Of a stretch of 64,000 bases of DNA, positions 45,884 through 54,744 are shown in pieces. Source of the stretch: an uncultured Mucispirillum sp. (GTDB lineage: Bacteria > Chrysiogenota > Deferribacteres > Deferribacterales > Mucispirillaceae); assembly GCA_944324465.1 (NCBI GenBank), contig CALUWI010000011.1, positions 39,755 to 103,754 of the forward strand, written 5' to 3'. The notes under the pieces were generated by a model. The model made no database searches. It was not told the origin of the DNA and saw only the letters and a program-made list of their open reading frames with translations. The translations under genes and the position numbers were made by a program. Positions within the stretch are counted from its first letter, which is position 1; every line of letters starts with the position of its first letter.

Positions 45884-46822
45884 ATGTTAAAGGCTGAAAA
45901 TCTTACAATTAAACTTAAATCTGAAAAAGATGAATTTTATATCCTGCGGGATTTTTCTATTCATTTAAATAAAGGCGAAATATTAGGACTTGCTGGAGAA
46001 TCAGGCTCTGGCAAAAGCGTATTTGCAAAAAGTGTGCTTGGTTTAAATACTGCACCTATATATAAAACTGGCGGCAGTATATTAGTTGAAAACAAGCTGA
46101 TTGAAAACGATATAGATTATAAATCTATCAGGGGTAAAAAAATATCTATGATATTTCAAAACCCACAAAGCTCACTTAACCCTGTTATGACTATTGGAAG
46201 TCAGCTTATTGAAACTATAATGCTCCATAATAAATCACTTAATAAAAAACAGGCAAAAGAAAAAGCTGTAGAGCTTTTGCAGGATGTAGAAATTGATTTA
46301 GCAGAAAGCAGGCTTGACAGTTTCCCGCACCAGTTATCTGGTGGAATGAACCAAAGAGTAATGATAGCAATAGCTCTTGCCAGCAACCCTGATATTTTAA
46401 TAGCTGATGAGCCTACTACTGCTCTTGATGTAACAATACAGGCTCAAATTATTAAGTTAATAAAAAAATTAAATACTGAAAAAAAACTTTCTATTTTATT
46501 TATTTCCCATGACCTTGCTCTGCTTGCTGCAATATGTGATAGAATTGCAGTGCTTTATTCTGGAGAATTAATGGAAATAGTTGAGCCATCAGCATTAATA
46601 AACAATCAGGAAAAACACCCTTACACTCATGCTTTAAAAATGTGTATTCCACAAATAGGCTCTAAAAATGAACTGACTGCTATAAAAGGATTTATTGAAA
46701 AAAATAACTTTTTATATAATGAAAAATGTATTTTTGCCGATAGATGCAGTAACAGTATAGATATGTGCTTTAATAAGAAACCTGTATTTAATAATAACTG
46801 CAAATGCCACAATCCACTGTAA
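45884..46822 (+). CDS. oppD: Oligopeptide/dipeptide ABC transporter ATP-binding protein (OppD type), without permease genes
   Basis: A 312-residue ABC ATPase. Walker A is GESGSGKSVFAKS, the signature LSGGMNQRVMIA, Walker B DILIADEPTTALD, and the H-loop FISHDLAL. The C-terminal extension has the oligo_HPY cysteine pattern (CIFADRCSNSIDMC...CKC), in which some homologues bind a 4Fe-4S cluster. Length matches OppD/DppD. No permease, OppF or binding-protein gene is nearby, so it either serves a transporter encoded elsewhere or has another role. An SspB-like gene follows 18 bases later. Confidence 0.88.
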   Translation: MLKAENLTIKLKSEKDEFYILRDFSIHLNKGEILGLAGESGSGKSVFAKSVLGLNTAPIYKTGGSILVENKLIENDIDYKSIRGKKISMIFQNPQSSLNPVMTIGSQLIETIMLHNKSLNKKQAKEKAVELLQDVEIDLAESRLDSFPHQLSGGMNQRVMIAIALASNPDILIADEPTTALDVTIQAQIIKLIKKLNTEKKLSILFISHDLALLAAICDRIAVLYSGELMEIVEPSALINNQEKHPYTHALKMCIPQIGSKNELTAIKGFIEKNNFLYNEKCIFADRCSNSIDMCFNKKPVFNNNCKCHNPL

Positions 46823-46840
46823 AATTTAAATGGTGAAAGT

Positions 46841-47260
46841 ATGAATAAATTAAAAAAAATTACAATCAATGCTGCTATGGAAGAATTTGATAAAATCTAT
46901 ATACATGCTTTACCACACCCTAAACTTATAGTTGGAGAACGGGGGCTGATTAATGCAGAAAAAAATAATGGTATTGTGCTTGCAATCGGCTCATCATCAT
47001 GTTCAGAATTTAAAATGGAAGATGATTTTATATTTGCAAAACTTCGCTTTAATGGTGTATGGGAAAATGTCTTTATTCCTTATGAAGCAGTAGATGCAGT
47101 ATTAAATGATTTACATAAACCGCTCTGCATTTTTAATTTTCCATACTATGAAGAAAATAACGAAAATGTTCTGCGTATAAATAAATACCCTGCAATGCCA
47201 GGCAAACAGACAGAAAAAAAACAGGCTGTTATAGTTAAGCCTGATTTTACTAAAAAATAA
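46841..47260 (+). CDS. SspB-like ClpXP adaptor protein
   Basis: A 139-residue protein. The middle part resembles SspB: YIHALPHPKLIVGERGLI, then NNGIVLAIGSSSCSEFKMEDDFI, then AKLRFNGVWENVFIPYEAVDAV, which follow the SspB pattern of ssrA-peptide binding strands. The C-terminal tail after residue 118 is flexible and ends AVIVKPDFTKK, like the ClpX-binding tail of alpha-proteobacterial SspB (VVSLDAFRKK). SspB delivers ssrA-tagged peptides from stalled ribosomes to ClpXP. The match is by eye and the similarity moderate. GGTGAAAG precedes the ATG. Converges with mqnA by a two-base gap. Confidence 0.65.
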   Translation: MNKLKKITINAAMEEFDKIYIHALPHPKLIVGERGLINAEKNNGIVLAIGSSSCSEFKMEDDFIFAKLRFNGVWENVFIPYEAVDAVLNDLHKPLCIFNFPYYEENNENVLRINKYPAMPGKQTEKKQAVIVKPDFTKK

Positions 47261-47262
47261 TA

Positions 47263-48054
47263 TTATTTAATAAAGGCAGCCTCTATATAATCTGCCCCGT
47301 TATCTTCTGTTTCCCCTATTTCATAAGCCAGCTTGTAAAAAAGAGAAAGTCCTTTTTTATGTTCATCTGTAATATCATATTTAATAGTATCCCAGTAATC
47401 TGCAAGCTGCTCTAAAGCATATCCCCTTTCTAAATATTTTGGAGAAAGCACTGATATATCTTTTGGAAAAAGGGAAGCATAATGTGTAATATTATCTTTT
47501 AATGTATTAAAATATTCATCATTCACTGCTTTTTTATTAATAGTCCATAAAGCAAAAACAAAAGGAAGTTTTGTAAACTTATACCATTCTTCGCCTAAAT
47601 CTATTATATATTTGCTGTCAGAGTTATAATATGCAAATAATGCCTTATCACCTATCAATAATTTTGCATCTGCATTACTTTCATCATCTACATATACAGG
47701 CTTAACATTATAAAATTTTTCTAAAACTATTCTGCAAAGCACTGTTGATGTATTTGATTCTTTTGTAAAATATATTTTTTTGCCGTCTAAATCTTCCGCT
47801 TTATATCTACTGTATATATTTACACTTTTTACTGCACCAATAGAAGACACACACACTTTATTATGCACCACATAAAGATTATGCCTGCGGGCAAATTCTA
47901 TACTTGATACTGGCGATAAATCTATTTCACCACTTCTCATTAATTTATTTAAATCAGCAGGGAAACCTTTTACAAACTCTAAATTATTATCCTGCAGTAA
48001 GTAATGGAAAATTGGATATACATTTGCATAATCCATAAACCCTATCTTTAACAT
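47263..48054 (-). CDS. mqnA: Chorismate dehydratase (futalosine pathway)
   Basis: A 263-residue periplasmic-binding-protein-fold enzyme that dehydrates chorismate to 3-[(1-carboxyvinyl)oxy]benzoate, the first step of menaquinone synthesis by the futalosine route. It has the N-terminus IGFMDYANVYPIFHYLL, GEIDLSPVSSIEFARRHN, the SIGAVKSVNIYS segment and TNESNTSTV-like sequence reading TKESNTSTVLCRIVLEKF, and EEWYKFTKLPFVFALW near the C-terminus. The length is typical. No other mqn gene is next to it. Menaquinone supply matches the respiratory genes in this window. Confidence 0.92.
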   Translation of the reverse strand: MLKIGFMDYANVYPIFHYLLQDNNLEFVKGFPADLNKLMRSGEIDLSPVSSIEFARRHNLYVVHNKVCVSSIGAVKSVNIYSRYKAEDLDGKKIYFTKESNTSTVLCRIVLEKFYNVKPVYVDDESNADAKLLIGDKALFAYYNSDSKYIIDLGEEWYKFTKLPFVFALWTINKKAVNDEYFNTLKDNITHYASLFPKDISVLSPKYLERGYALEQLADYWDTIKYDITDEHKKGLSLFYKLAYEIGETEDNGADYIEAAFIK

Positions 48055-48186
48055 TGTACACCTTAAAAAAATTTTTTATATACTATACCTTAAAAATAAA
48101 TAACACAATAAAAAGATGATATTATCATAAATATTTATAAATTCCACATAAAAACATTAAAAAAAGCTAGATAAATATAAATTATT

Positions 48187-48195
48187 TGCTATAAT
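48187..48195 (+). promoter_or_regulatory. Extended -10 promoter of the second TorD-like gene
   Basis: A perfect TGC-TATAAT element 30 bases before the start codon. No -35 consensus is present, as expected for the extended class. Confidence 0.6.
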
Positions 48196-48224
48196 AGAAT
48201 AAGTATTAATTTTAGAGGTGATAC

Positions 48225-48950
48225 ATGGATAATATCAGTAAAACTTTAAAAGATAATATGCACTCTGCAGGTATTATAAAAACGAATTTTTATAACTACT
48301 TCTATAAAGTATTTTATTCATATCCAGAAACCAGCTTTATTGGCACAACAAGCCGCCTTATACCATATTTTGATGAACTTAAAAAACACATAATGAATAA
48401 TGATTACAGCACTTCAGTTAATGTATTAAAAAACTACAGCACTTATGAGCAAAGCCTAAAAGAAGACCAGATAGAAGATTTATTAGAACTTTTACAGGAT
48501 ATATACCACGAATTATTTTTAGATAATATATACTCTATTCCATGCACTGCTTCTGGATATATTTCAAGCAGCGATATGCAGGTTAGAGAAATAGAAAAAG
48601 TAAAAAATATATATGAAATCAATAACTTTTTACCACCAGAAGAAAATACATACCCTGTAGACCATATAAGTATAGAAATGCTTTATATGCAGCAAATCAA
48701 TGCTCTTTTTACTAAATTTTTAGAAGAAGAAAATAAAGACAAACTTTTAAATATTCTGCAGGAACAGTATAATTTTTTACAGGCTCATATTCTTACATGG
48801 ATAAATGAATTTACCATACATTTAAAAGAACAAATAACTCAGCCTGAAAGCAACCTGTATTATGCAGTTGCAGGCATAATGAATGAGTTTGTAAAATACG
48901 ACACAAAACTGACTGAAGAATTTTTAAAAACTCTTAAATCACAGGAATAA
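48225..48950 (+). CDS. TorD-family molybdoenzyme chaperone (2 of 3)
   Basis: A 241-residue helical cytosolic protein clearly paralogous to the chaperone at 36902: both have NFYNYFYKVF/AFFNYFYRVF near the N-terminus, an ASGYIS/ASSYLS loop and the SIEMLYMQ(Q/K) segment followed by a hydrophobic helix with HILTWINEF or HILVWIDMF. Role as for other TorD/DmsD proteins. Its client is not known; no molybdoenzyme gene is adjacent, and the nearest is 6 kb upstream. It ends inside the 3' end of the convergent aldolase gene (17-base overlap). Confidence 0.82.
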   Translation: MDNISKTLKDNMHSAGIIKTNFYNYFYKVFYSYPETSFIGTTSRLIPYFDELKKHIMNNDYSTSVNVLKNYSTYEQSLKEDQIEDLLELLQDIYHELFLDNIYSIPCTASGYISSSDMQVREIEKVKNIYEINNFLPPEENTYPVDHISIEMLYMQQINALFTKFLEEENKDKLLNILQEQYNFLQAHILTWINEFTIHLKEQITQPESNLYYAVAGIMNEFVKYDTKLTEEFLKTLKSQE

Positions 48951-49521
48951 TATTTGGAGTGCCTATTCTTTCTGCTATTAGAGATGTTTTACAGTAAAAC
49001 TCTAACTGCTCCATAAGGTAATAGGCACTATATACATCCTTTGCCCATGATACTGCCCCATGGTTTGCAAGCAGGCAGCCATTACAGGTTCTAACAAATG
49101 GCTCTATTGATTTTGCAAGTTCTACTGTACCAGGCCGTGCATATTTTGCTACAGGAAAATATCCTAAAGACATAAATGATTCCGGCATATAGCTCATATC
49201 TACTGCTCTGCCTACAATAGCAAAAGCAGAAACTGTTACAGGGTGAGCATGCACCACAGCATTTACATCATCTCTCATTTTATATACTGTTGTATGAAGC
49301 AGATATTCTGATGATGGCTTTTTACTGCCTTCTATAACATTGCCCTCTAAATCTATCATTATAATATCTTCTTCTTTCATAAAGCCTTTACTTGTAAGAG
49401 TTGGTGTAATAAGTACCTTATTTTTATCTATTCTTATAGAGATATTGCCGTCATTTGAAGCCACAAGCTCTCTTTGATACATTCTTCTGCCAATTTCACA
49501 TATATCTGAAGCATAATTCAT
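48934..49521 (-). CDS. Class II (zinc) aldolase, fuculose-phosphate aldolase family
   Basis: A 195-residue class II aldolase of the FucA/AraD family. It has the glutamate-bearing segment SSEYLLHTTVY, the two zinc histidines in VHAHPVTVSAF and the third in LANHGAVSWA. HxHP rather than the HTHS of MtnB dehydratase suggests an aldolase. It follows mtnA by two bases, so I infer that it cleaves 5-(methylthio)ribulose-1-phosphate or 5-deoxyribulose-1-phosphate to DHAP plus an aldehyde, the 'DHAP shunt' step. The genomic pair supports this more than the sequence does. Confidence 0.85.
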   Translation of the reverse strand: MNYASDICEIGRRMYQRELVASNDGNISIRIDKNKVLITPTLTSKGFMKEEDIIMIDLEGNVIEGSKKPSSEYLLHTTVYKMRDDVNAVVHAHPVTVSAFAIVGRAVDMSYMPESFMSLGYFPVAKYARPGTVELAKSIEPFVRTCNGCLLANHGAVSWAKDVYSAYYLMEQLEFYCKTSLIAERIGTPNIIPVI

Positions 49522-49523
49522 AA

Positions 49524-50585
49524 TTATTTCCTGCCTTTATGTAATATATTTTCAAGGTTAATAATATAAGGCGGCTTAATAATGCCATATTCTGTAATAA
49601 AACCTGTAATTAATTCGTTTGGTGTTACATCAAATGCTGGATTTAATACTTTCACATTATCAGGTGCAGTCTGAACACCGCCAAAATGAGTAACTTCATG
49701 GCTGTCCCTTTGCTCTATCATTATATCTTTTCCAGTTAATGTCATATTATCAAAAGTAGATGAAGGGCATGCTACATAAAAAGGTATTTTAAAGTAATCA
49801 GCTAAAACTGCTACATTCATTGTGCCTATTTTATTTGCAGTATCTCCATTGGCAGCAACCCTGTCGCAGCCTACTATTACCATATCTATTAACCCTTTAC
49901 TCATAGCATAAGCTGCCATATTATCGCATAGTAATGTAATATCAGCACCAGCCTGCTGCAATTCATAGCTTGTAAGCCTTGCTCCCTGCAAAAGAGGCCT
50001 TGTTTCATCTGCATATACTCTAAAATTTTTACCCTGATTTAATGCTGTATATATTGGAGCAAGTGCAGTGCCTAACTCTGATACAGCTAATGCTCCAGCA
50101 TTGCAGTGAGTAAGTATTCCAAAATTATCATAAATTAATTCTGCACCATACTTTCCTATATTTACACATATTTCTTTATCTTCATTATAAATATTATCTG
50201 CTTCCTTTTCAAGTTCAAGCCATAATTCTTCACTAGAATTACAGATACTATTTTCTGCCTTTTTTATAATGCGGTTAATCGCCCATGATAAGTTTACAGC
50301 AGTAGGTCGTGATGAATTAAGGTATTCCCCAGTTTTTTTAAGCTCTGTAATAAAATTATCAACAGGTTCATTTATATATTTTTTGACAGATACAACTAAA
50401 CCATAAGCTCCAGCAATACCAATAGCAGGTGCACCGCGAACTTTAAGCATTTTTATAGAATCATATATCTGCCCGCATGTTTTCTGTTCTTCATATATAA
50501 CTTTAAGTGGCAGTTTTGTCTGGTCTAAAAATGAAAGTATGCCGTTTTTATATACTACAGCTTTTGGAAGTTTATCTGTTACCAT
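49524..50585 (-). CDS. mtnA: S-methyl-5-thioribose-1-phosphate isomerase
   Basis: A 353-residue enzyme that converts 5-methylthioribose-1-phosphate to the ribulose form. Typical marks are KVRGAPAIGIAGAYGL, LTHCNAGALA, the catalytic cysteine and aspartate regions (HCNAG, VIVGCDRVAANGDTANKIGT), ADETRPLLQGARLTSYEL and YVACPSSTFD. The length matches MtnA, and the NRPTAVNL-type segment reads SSRPTAVNLSWAI. It forms an operon with the class II aldolase gene downstream. mtnN, mtnP and mtnK are not in the window, so the source of methylthioribose phosphate must be encoded elsewhere. Confidence 0.95.
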   Translation of the reverse strand: MVTDKLPKAVVYKNGILSFLDQTKLPLKVIYEEQKTCGQIYDSIKMLKVRGAPAIGIAGAYGLVVSVKKYINEPVDNFITELKKTGEYLNSSRPTAVNLSWAINRIIKKAENSICNSSEELWLELEKEADNIYNEDKEICVNIGKYGAELIYDNFGILTHCNAGALAVSELGTALAPIYTALNQGKNFRVYADETRPLLQGARLTSYELQQAGADITLLCDNMAAYAMSKGLIDMVIVGCDRVAANGDTANKIGTMNVAVLADYFKIPFYVACPSSTFDNMTLTGKDIMIEQRDSHEVTHFGGVQTAPDNVKVLNPAFDVTPNELITGFITEYGIIKPPYIINLENILHKGRK

Positions 50586-50659
50586 AAATACACCTGTAAA
50601 AATTTTTATTTATTATACATAAAATTATTTATAAAAAACAAGATGATTTATTTAAAAAC

Positions 50660-50688
50660 TTGATTTTCCATTATATATTATCTAATAT
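50660..50688 (+). promoter_or_regulatory. Candidate promoter of the TAXI binding-protein gene
   Basis: TTGATT and TAATAT with a 17-base spacer, 30 bases before the start codon. Confidence 0.4.
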
Positions 50689-50718
50689 ATTATATATTTA
50701 TAACATTCTGGTGAATAT

Positions 50719-51693
50719 ATGAAAAAATTTATTTTATTATTTATATCTTTTATGCTTATTTTTACAAACTTAGTTTATGCTCAGCAAAGGCAGGTAAAAC
50801 CTATGCAGCTTACAATAGGTACTGGTGATAAAAATGGCGGCTTATACCCTATTGGCGTATCTATTGGTAAAATATTAAATATAAACTCTAAAATACATAA
50901 ACTTAATCCTAATGTTATGGAAACAGCAGGGGCAGTTTATAATATAGATAAAGTAATAAGCGGCGAATTAATGCTTGGTATTGTTGAAAATGATGTGCAG
51001 TATAGAGCATATAAAGGATTTGGCGAATGGGAAGGTATGCCGCAGTATGACTTACGCTCTATTATAAGCCTTGCACCAGAAATAATGCAGCTGATAGTAA
51101 GTGAAAATTCTAAAATCAAAACATTAATGGATTTGCAGAATAAAAATATAAATATTGGAATGATTGGCGAAAATACATATTATAACAGCCAGTTAATTTT
51201 AAGTTCTTACGGGCTTGATAATTATAGTGTAAATTATGACAACCAAAGCACCAGCTTAAAAGAAACTATTACAATGCTGCAGGATGGCAGATTAGATGGA
51301 TTTTTTATTAATTCTATCTTACCTTTATATGTAATAAAACAGCTTTCAGAAACAACCAAAATAAGATTTGTAGATATTACTGGTGCAAATAAATTATTAA
51401 TACAATACCCAGATTATAAAATTACAGAGATTAATAAATCAGTATATCCAAAAGCCAATAACCCTAACAGTACAAAAACTTTAAGTGTTATGACATCTAT
51501 TGTAACATCAAGCAAAACATCAAATTATGCAGCATATATTATAGCAAAAGAAATTATTGAAAATCTGCATATATTAAGAACACTGCATCCATCTTTAAGG
51601 AACTTGGATATTAAAGAAATGCTTAAATACAACACAGCTCCAATTCATCCTGGAGCTATGCGGTATTATGTAGATAATGGTTTATTAAATTAG
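50719..51693 (+). CDS. TAXI-family TRAP transporter solute-binding protein
   Basis: A 324-residue secreted binding protein (signal peptide to about residue 21, cut near VYAQ). TAXI marks are LTIGTGDKNGGLYPIGVSIG, ETAGAVYNIDKVISGELMLGIVENDV, SLKETITMLQDGRLDGFF and the HPGAMRYY end. TAXI proteins bind dicarboxylates or glutamate for a TRAP permease. No TRAP permease (dctM/dctQ fusion) is adjacent, so it is an orphan here. It converges with the third TorD-like gene, the stop codons overlapping by four bases. Confidence 0.9.
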   Translation: MKKFILLFISFMLIFTNLVYAQQRQVKPMQLTIGTGDKNGGLYPIGVSIGKILNINSKIHKLNPNVMETAGAVYNIDKVISGELMLGIVENDVQYRAYKGFGEWEGMPQYDLRSIISLAPEIMQLIVSENSKIKTLMDLQNKNINIGMIGENTYYNSQLILSSYGLDNYSVNYDNQSTSLKETITMLQDGRLDGFFINSILPLYVIKQLSETTKIRFVDITGANKLLIQYPDYKITEINKSVYPKANNPNSTKTLSVMTSIVTSSKTSNYAAYIIAKEIIENLHILRTLHPSLRNLDIKEMLKYNTAPIHPGAMRYYVDNGLLN

Positions 51694-52310
51694 AAATATT
51701 TTAAGGTTGGCTCATCAAGCATAAGAAAGCCATGCAGAATAACTGCTATATACTGGAATATTCCATAATTTGGCACAGCTTCATATAACGCTTCACAAAA
51801 GCCTGAAATATAAGGCATAATATAAGTATCTAAAAATAAAAGCTGAGCTTTTGCATATACTGAAACAGCTTCATGGCTATCCTGTTTAGCTGTTTCTACT
51901 GCCATATAACTTAAAAATGAAAGCATTTCATTTAAACCGCCGCTTTTAAATTCTGCCTTATAACCGTATTGATTATAAACTTCATCAATATTTTCAGTAT
52001 TTGGGAAAATTATACCAATAGAGCCTGCAGGATTTTTGAAAACTGAAACAAATTCTTCTTTTAATTTTGCTTCAACCCACCCTTTTTCTGCTTTCTGTGC
52101 ATTTTGGTGCCATAATGCAAGCCCTTTAAACCCCTGCATTATTTCTTCCTGCTCATCTATCACTTCCACAGATTCTGTTAAATCATATAAATATTTACAC
52201 AGATTATAAATCATTTCCATATCTGCTGGTGCTGTAAATATATCTGCTAAAAGTCCATAAACACCTGCTCTGCCTGCCATTAAAAGTTTTATACTTTGAA
52301 TATCTATCAT
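51690..52310 (-). CDS. TorD-family molybdoenzyme chaperone (3 of 3)
   Basis: A 206-residue helical protein close to classic TorD/DmsD in pattern: RAGVYGLLADIFTAP at the N-terminus, KEEFVSVFKNP followed by a proline/asparagine loop (FPNTENIDEVYNQYGY), and GLNEMLSFLSYMA in place of the ELxFMxxL helix. It is more distant from chaperones 1 and 2 than they are from each other, so it probably serves a different molybdoenzyme. No client gene is adjacent. It lies between the TAXI gene and the amino acid transporter. Confidence 0.75.
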   Translation of the reverse strand: MIDIQSIKLLMAGRAGVYGLLADIFTAPADMEMIYNLCKYLYDLTESVEVIDEQEEIMQGFKGLALWHQNAQKAEKGWVEAKLKEEFVSVFKNPAGSIGIIFPNTENIDEVYNQYGYKAEFKSGGLNEMLSFLSYMAVETAKQDSHEAVSVYAKAQLLFLDTYIMPYISGFCEALYEAVPNYGIFQYIAVILHGFLMLDEPTLKYF

Positions 52311-52508
52311 ATTAACTCCTTAGTTAAAATTTTATATCAAATTTATATTTATAAAACAATAGTTTTGCATAGTATTATACACTTTTTCTTTATAAAATAA
52401 GATATATAAATTATTTTTCATAAAATATGTGTAATTATTCATTGATTTTTTTATACATTATGGTAAAGTGTTTCTTTATTAGTTATTATTTTTATTTAAG
52501 GGTGAGAA

Positions 52509-53300
52509 ATGAAAAAATTACTTATTTTAACATTGATTGCTGTATCTGTACTTGCAGCAGGCTGTAAAAAAAATACAAATTCAGCACAAAATGAAGCAGA
52601 AACTACTAATACTGCAAATCTTTTTATTATGGGGCTTGATGACAGCTTTCCGCCAATGGGTTTCCGTGATGATAATAATGAAATAGTTGGCTTTGATATT
52701 GATATGGCAAAAGAAGTTACTAAAAGATTAGGTATGGAGCTTAAACTGCAGCCTATTGACTGGGCATCTAAAGAACTTGAATTAAGCACAGGAAAAATAA
52801 CATGCATTTGGAATGGTTTAAGTGTAAGCCCTGCAAGAGAAGAAGCTATGACTTTATCTAAACCATATCTTGCAAATAGAATGATAATTATTACAAACCA
52901 AAATTCACCACTTAAAGTAAAAGCAGATTTAGAAGGCAAAAAAGTAGGTCTTCAAACTGGCTCAACAGCTGTTGCAGCTTTAGAAAAAGACCCTATTTCT
53001 AAAAAACTTAATCAAGTTACTTATGAAAACAATGTTCTTGCATTAACTGACTTAAATATCGGCAGAATTGATGCTGTAGTTATGGACGAAGTTGTTGCAA
53101 GATATATGATTTCTAAAAGTGCAAACTTATATAAAGTATTAAATGATTCTTTTGATGAAGAATTTTATGCAATAGCATTTAAAAAAGGCAATACAGAATT
53201 AAAAGATAAAGTAGAAAAAGCATTAGCAGATATGGCTGCAGACGGCACATCATCTGAAATATCTAAAAAATGGTTTGGCGAAGATATAGTGCTTAAATAA
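52509..53300 (+). CDS. Polar amino acid ABC transporter binding lipoprotein
   Basis: A 263-residue lipoprotein (lipobox LAAGC, Cys19). Family marks are DDSFPPMGFRDDNNEIVGFDIDMA, the ligand arginine in GLSVSPAREEAM and GKKVGLQTGSTA with the aspartate in RIDAVVMDEV. It is the first gene of a three-gene transporter followed by ybaK. By family it binds a polar amino acid such as glutamine, cystine, arginine or glutamate; the specificity cannot be read here. GGTGAG precedes the ATG. Confidence 0.93.
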   Translation: MKKLLILTLIAVSVLAAGCKKNTNSAQNEAETTNTANLFIMGLDDSFPPMGFRDDNNEIVGFDIDMAKEVTKRLGMELKLQPIDWASKELELSTGKITCIWNGLSVSPAREEAMTLSKPYLANRMIIITNQNSPLKVKADLEGKKVGLQTGSTAVAALEKDPISKKLNQVTYENNVLALTDLNIGRIDAVVMDEVVARYMISKSANLYKVLNDSFDEEFYAIAFKKGNTELKDKVEKALADMAADGTSSEISKKWFGEDIVLK

Positions 53301-53330
53301 TTATTAAAACACAAGGGTAAGAGGTTTTTA

Positions 53331-54002
53331 GTGGACAGCAATTACATTTTAAATATTACATCAACTATGCTGCAGGGAGCTAAAATAACAGTTTTAGTTT
53401 TCTTTATAGTTATTATTGCCTCTATACCCCTTGGTTTTTTTGTAACACTTCTTGGCAGGTCAAAATTTAAACCTATCGGCTGGCTTGTAAATATCTACAT
53501 TACAATAATGCGTGGTACACCATTAATATTACAGCTTTTCTTTGTATATTTTGCCCTGCCCTATGTTCCTTTAATTGGTAAATATATTACACTAGACAGG
53601 CTTCCTGCTGCATTAATAGCCTTTATTTTAAACTATGCTGCTTATTTTGCAGAAATATTCAGAGGCGGCTTAATGGCTATAGATAAAGGTCAGAACGAAG
53701 CAGCAAAAGTTTTAGGCTTTAATAAAATACAAACTTTTATCCATATTATTATACCACAGATGATACGAGTAAGCCTTCCTGCATTAAGTAACGAGTCTAT
53801 TACATTAGTAAAAGATACATCACTTCTTACTGTTATAAGTATAGCAGAAATAAGTTATGTAGCAAAAACAGCAGTTACAAGAGATGCATCAGTATTTCCA
53901 CTTGTTATTGCTGGAGCATTGTATCTTTTACTAATACTAATACTTACAATCATTTTAAGATTAATAGAAAAAAAATTCAGCTATGCGAGTAAATCACTAT
54001 GA
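53331..54002 (+). CDS. Polar amino acid ABC transporter permease
   Basis: A 223-residue permease of the HisM/GlnP type with five or so TM segments. The EAA loop [24 protein letters not shown] is present, preceded by [11 protein letters not shown]. The start is GTG at 53331 with GAGG six bases upstream; no ATG near it fits. The stop overlaps the ATPase start as ATGA. Confidence 0.94.
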   Translation: MDSNYILNITSTMLQGAKITVLVFFIVIIASIPLGFFVTLLGRSKFKPIGWLVNIYITIMRGTPLILQLFFVYFALPYVPLIGKYITLDRLPAALIAFILNYAAYFAEIFRGGLMAIDKGQNEAAKVLGFNKIQTFIHIIIPQMIRVSLPALSNESITLVKDTSLLTVISIAEISYVAKTAVTRDASVFPLVIAGALYLLLILILTIILRLIEKKFSYASKSL

Positions 54003-54742
54003 GCATAATAGAAGTATCACATTTAAAAAAATCATTTGGCAGCCTTAATGTATTAAAAGATGTATCTTTTACTGTAGAAAAAGGCGATGTTATAGCCATA
54101 TTAGGCTCATCTGGAAGTGGTAAAAGCACCCTTTTACGCTGTTTAATTGATTTAGAGAAAATAGATGACGGCACAATTACTGTAGATGGCGATACATTTG
54201 TAAAAAACGGTGTATATATGCCAAATAAAATAGTAAAAGATGCCACTATGAAAATGGGAATGGTATTTCAGCATTTTAATCTTTTCCCACATATGACAGT
54301 TATGAAAAACTTAGAAAAACCAGCTAAAATCGTCAAAAAGCTGGATAAAAGAACTATTCAGGAAAAAAGCCAGATGCTTCTTAATAAAGTGGGACTTTTA
54401 GATAAAGCAGATACCTACCCTGACCAGCTTTCAGGCGGTCAGAAACAGCGTGTAGCAATAGTCAGAGCATTAATGATGAACCCTGAAATTATGCTTTTTG
54501 ATGAGCCGACCTCATCACTTGACCCAGAAATCACAAAAGAAGTACTGCATACAATGAAACAATTAGCAGAAGAAAAAATGACTATGCTTATTGTAACACA
54601 TGAGATAGGCTTTGCAAAAGAAGTTGCCAGTAAAATATTATTTATGTCTAATGGTGAAATCCTTGAAAGCGGAACACCTGATGAAATATTTAATAACCCT
54701 AAAAATGAACGCACTAAATTATTTTTAAATAACAGTTTTTAA
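53999..54742 (+). CDS. glnQ: Polar amino acid ABC transporter ATPase
   Basis: A 247-residue ATPase of the GlnQ/HisP type. Walker A is [12 protein letters not shown], the Q-loop is in [17 protein letters not shown], the signature is [15 protein letters not shown], Walker B is [15 protein letters not shown], and the H-loop is IVTHEIGFA. It completes the three-gene transporter. Confidence 0.95.
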   Translation: MSIIEVSHLKKSFGSLNVLKDVSFTVEKGDVIAILGSSGSGKSTLLRCLIDLEKIDDGTITVDGDTFVKNGVYMPNKIVKDATMKMGMVFQHFNLFPHMTVMKNLEKPAKIVKKLDKRTIQEKSQMLLNKVGLLDKADTYPDQLSGGQKQRVAIVRALMMNPEIMLFDEPTSSLDPEITKEVLHTMKQLAEEKMTMLIVTHEIGFAKEVASKILFMSNGEILESGTPDEIFNNPKNERTKLFLNNSF

Positions 54743-54744
54743 TT

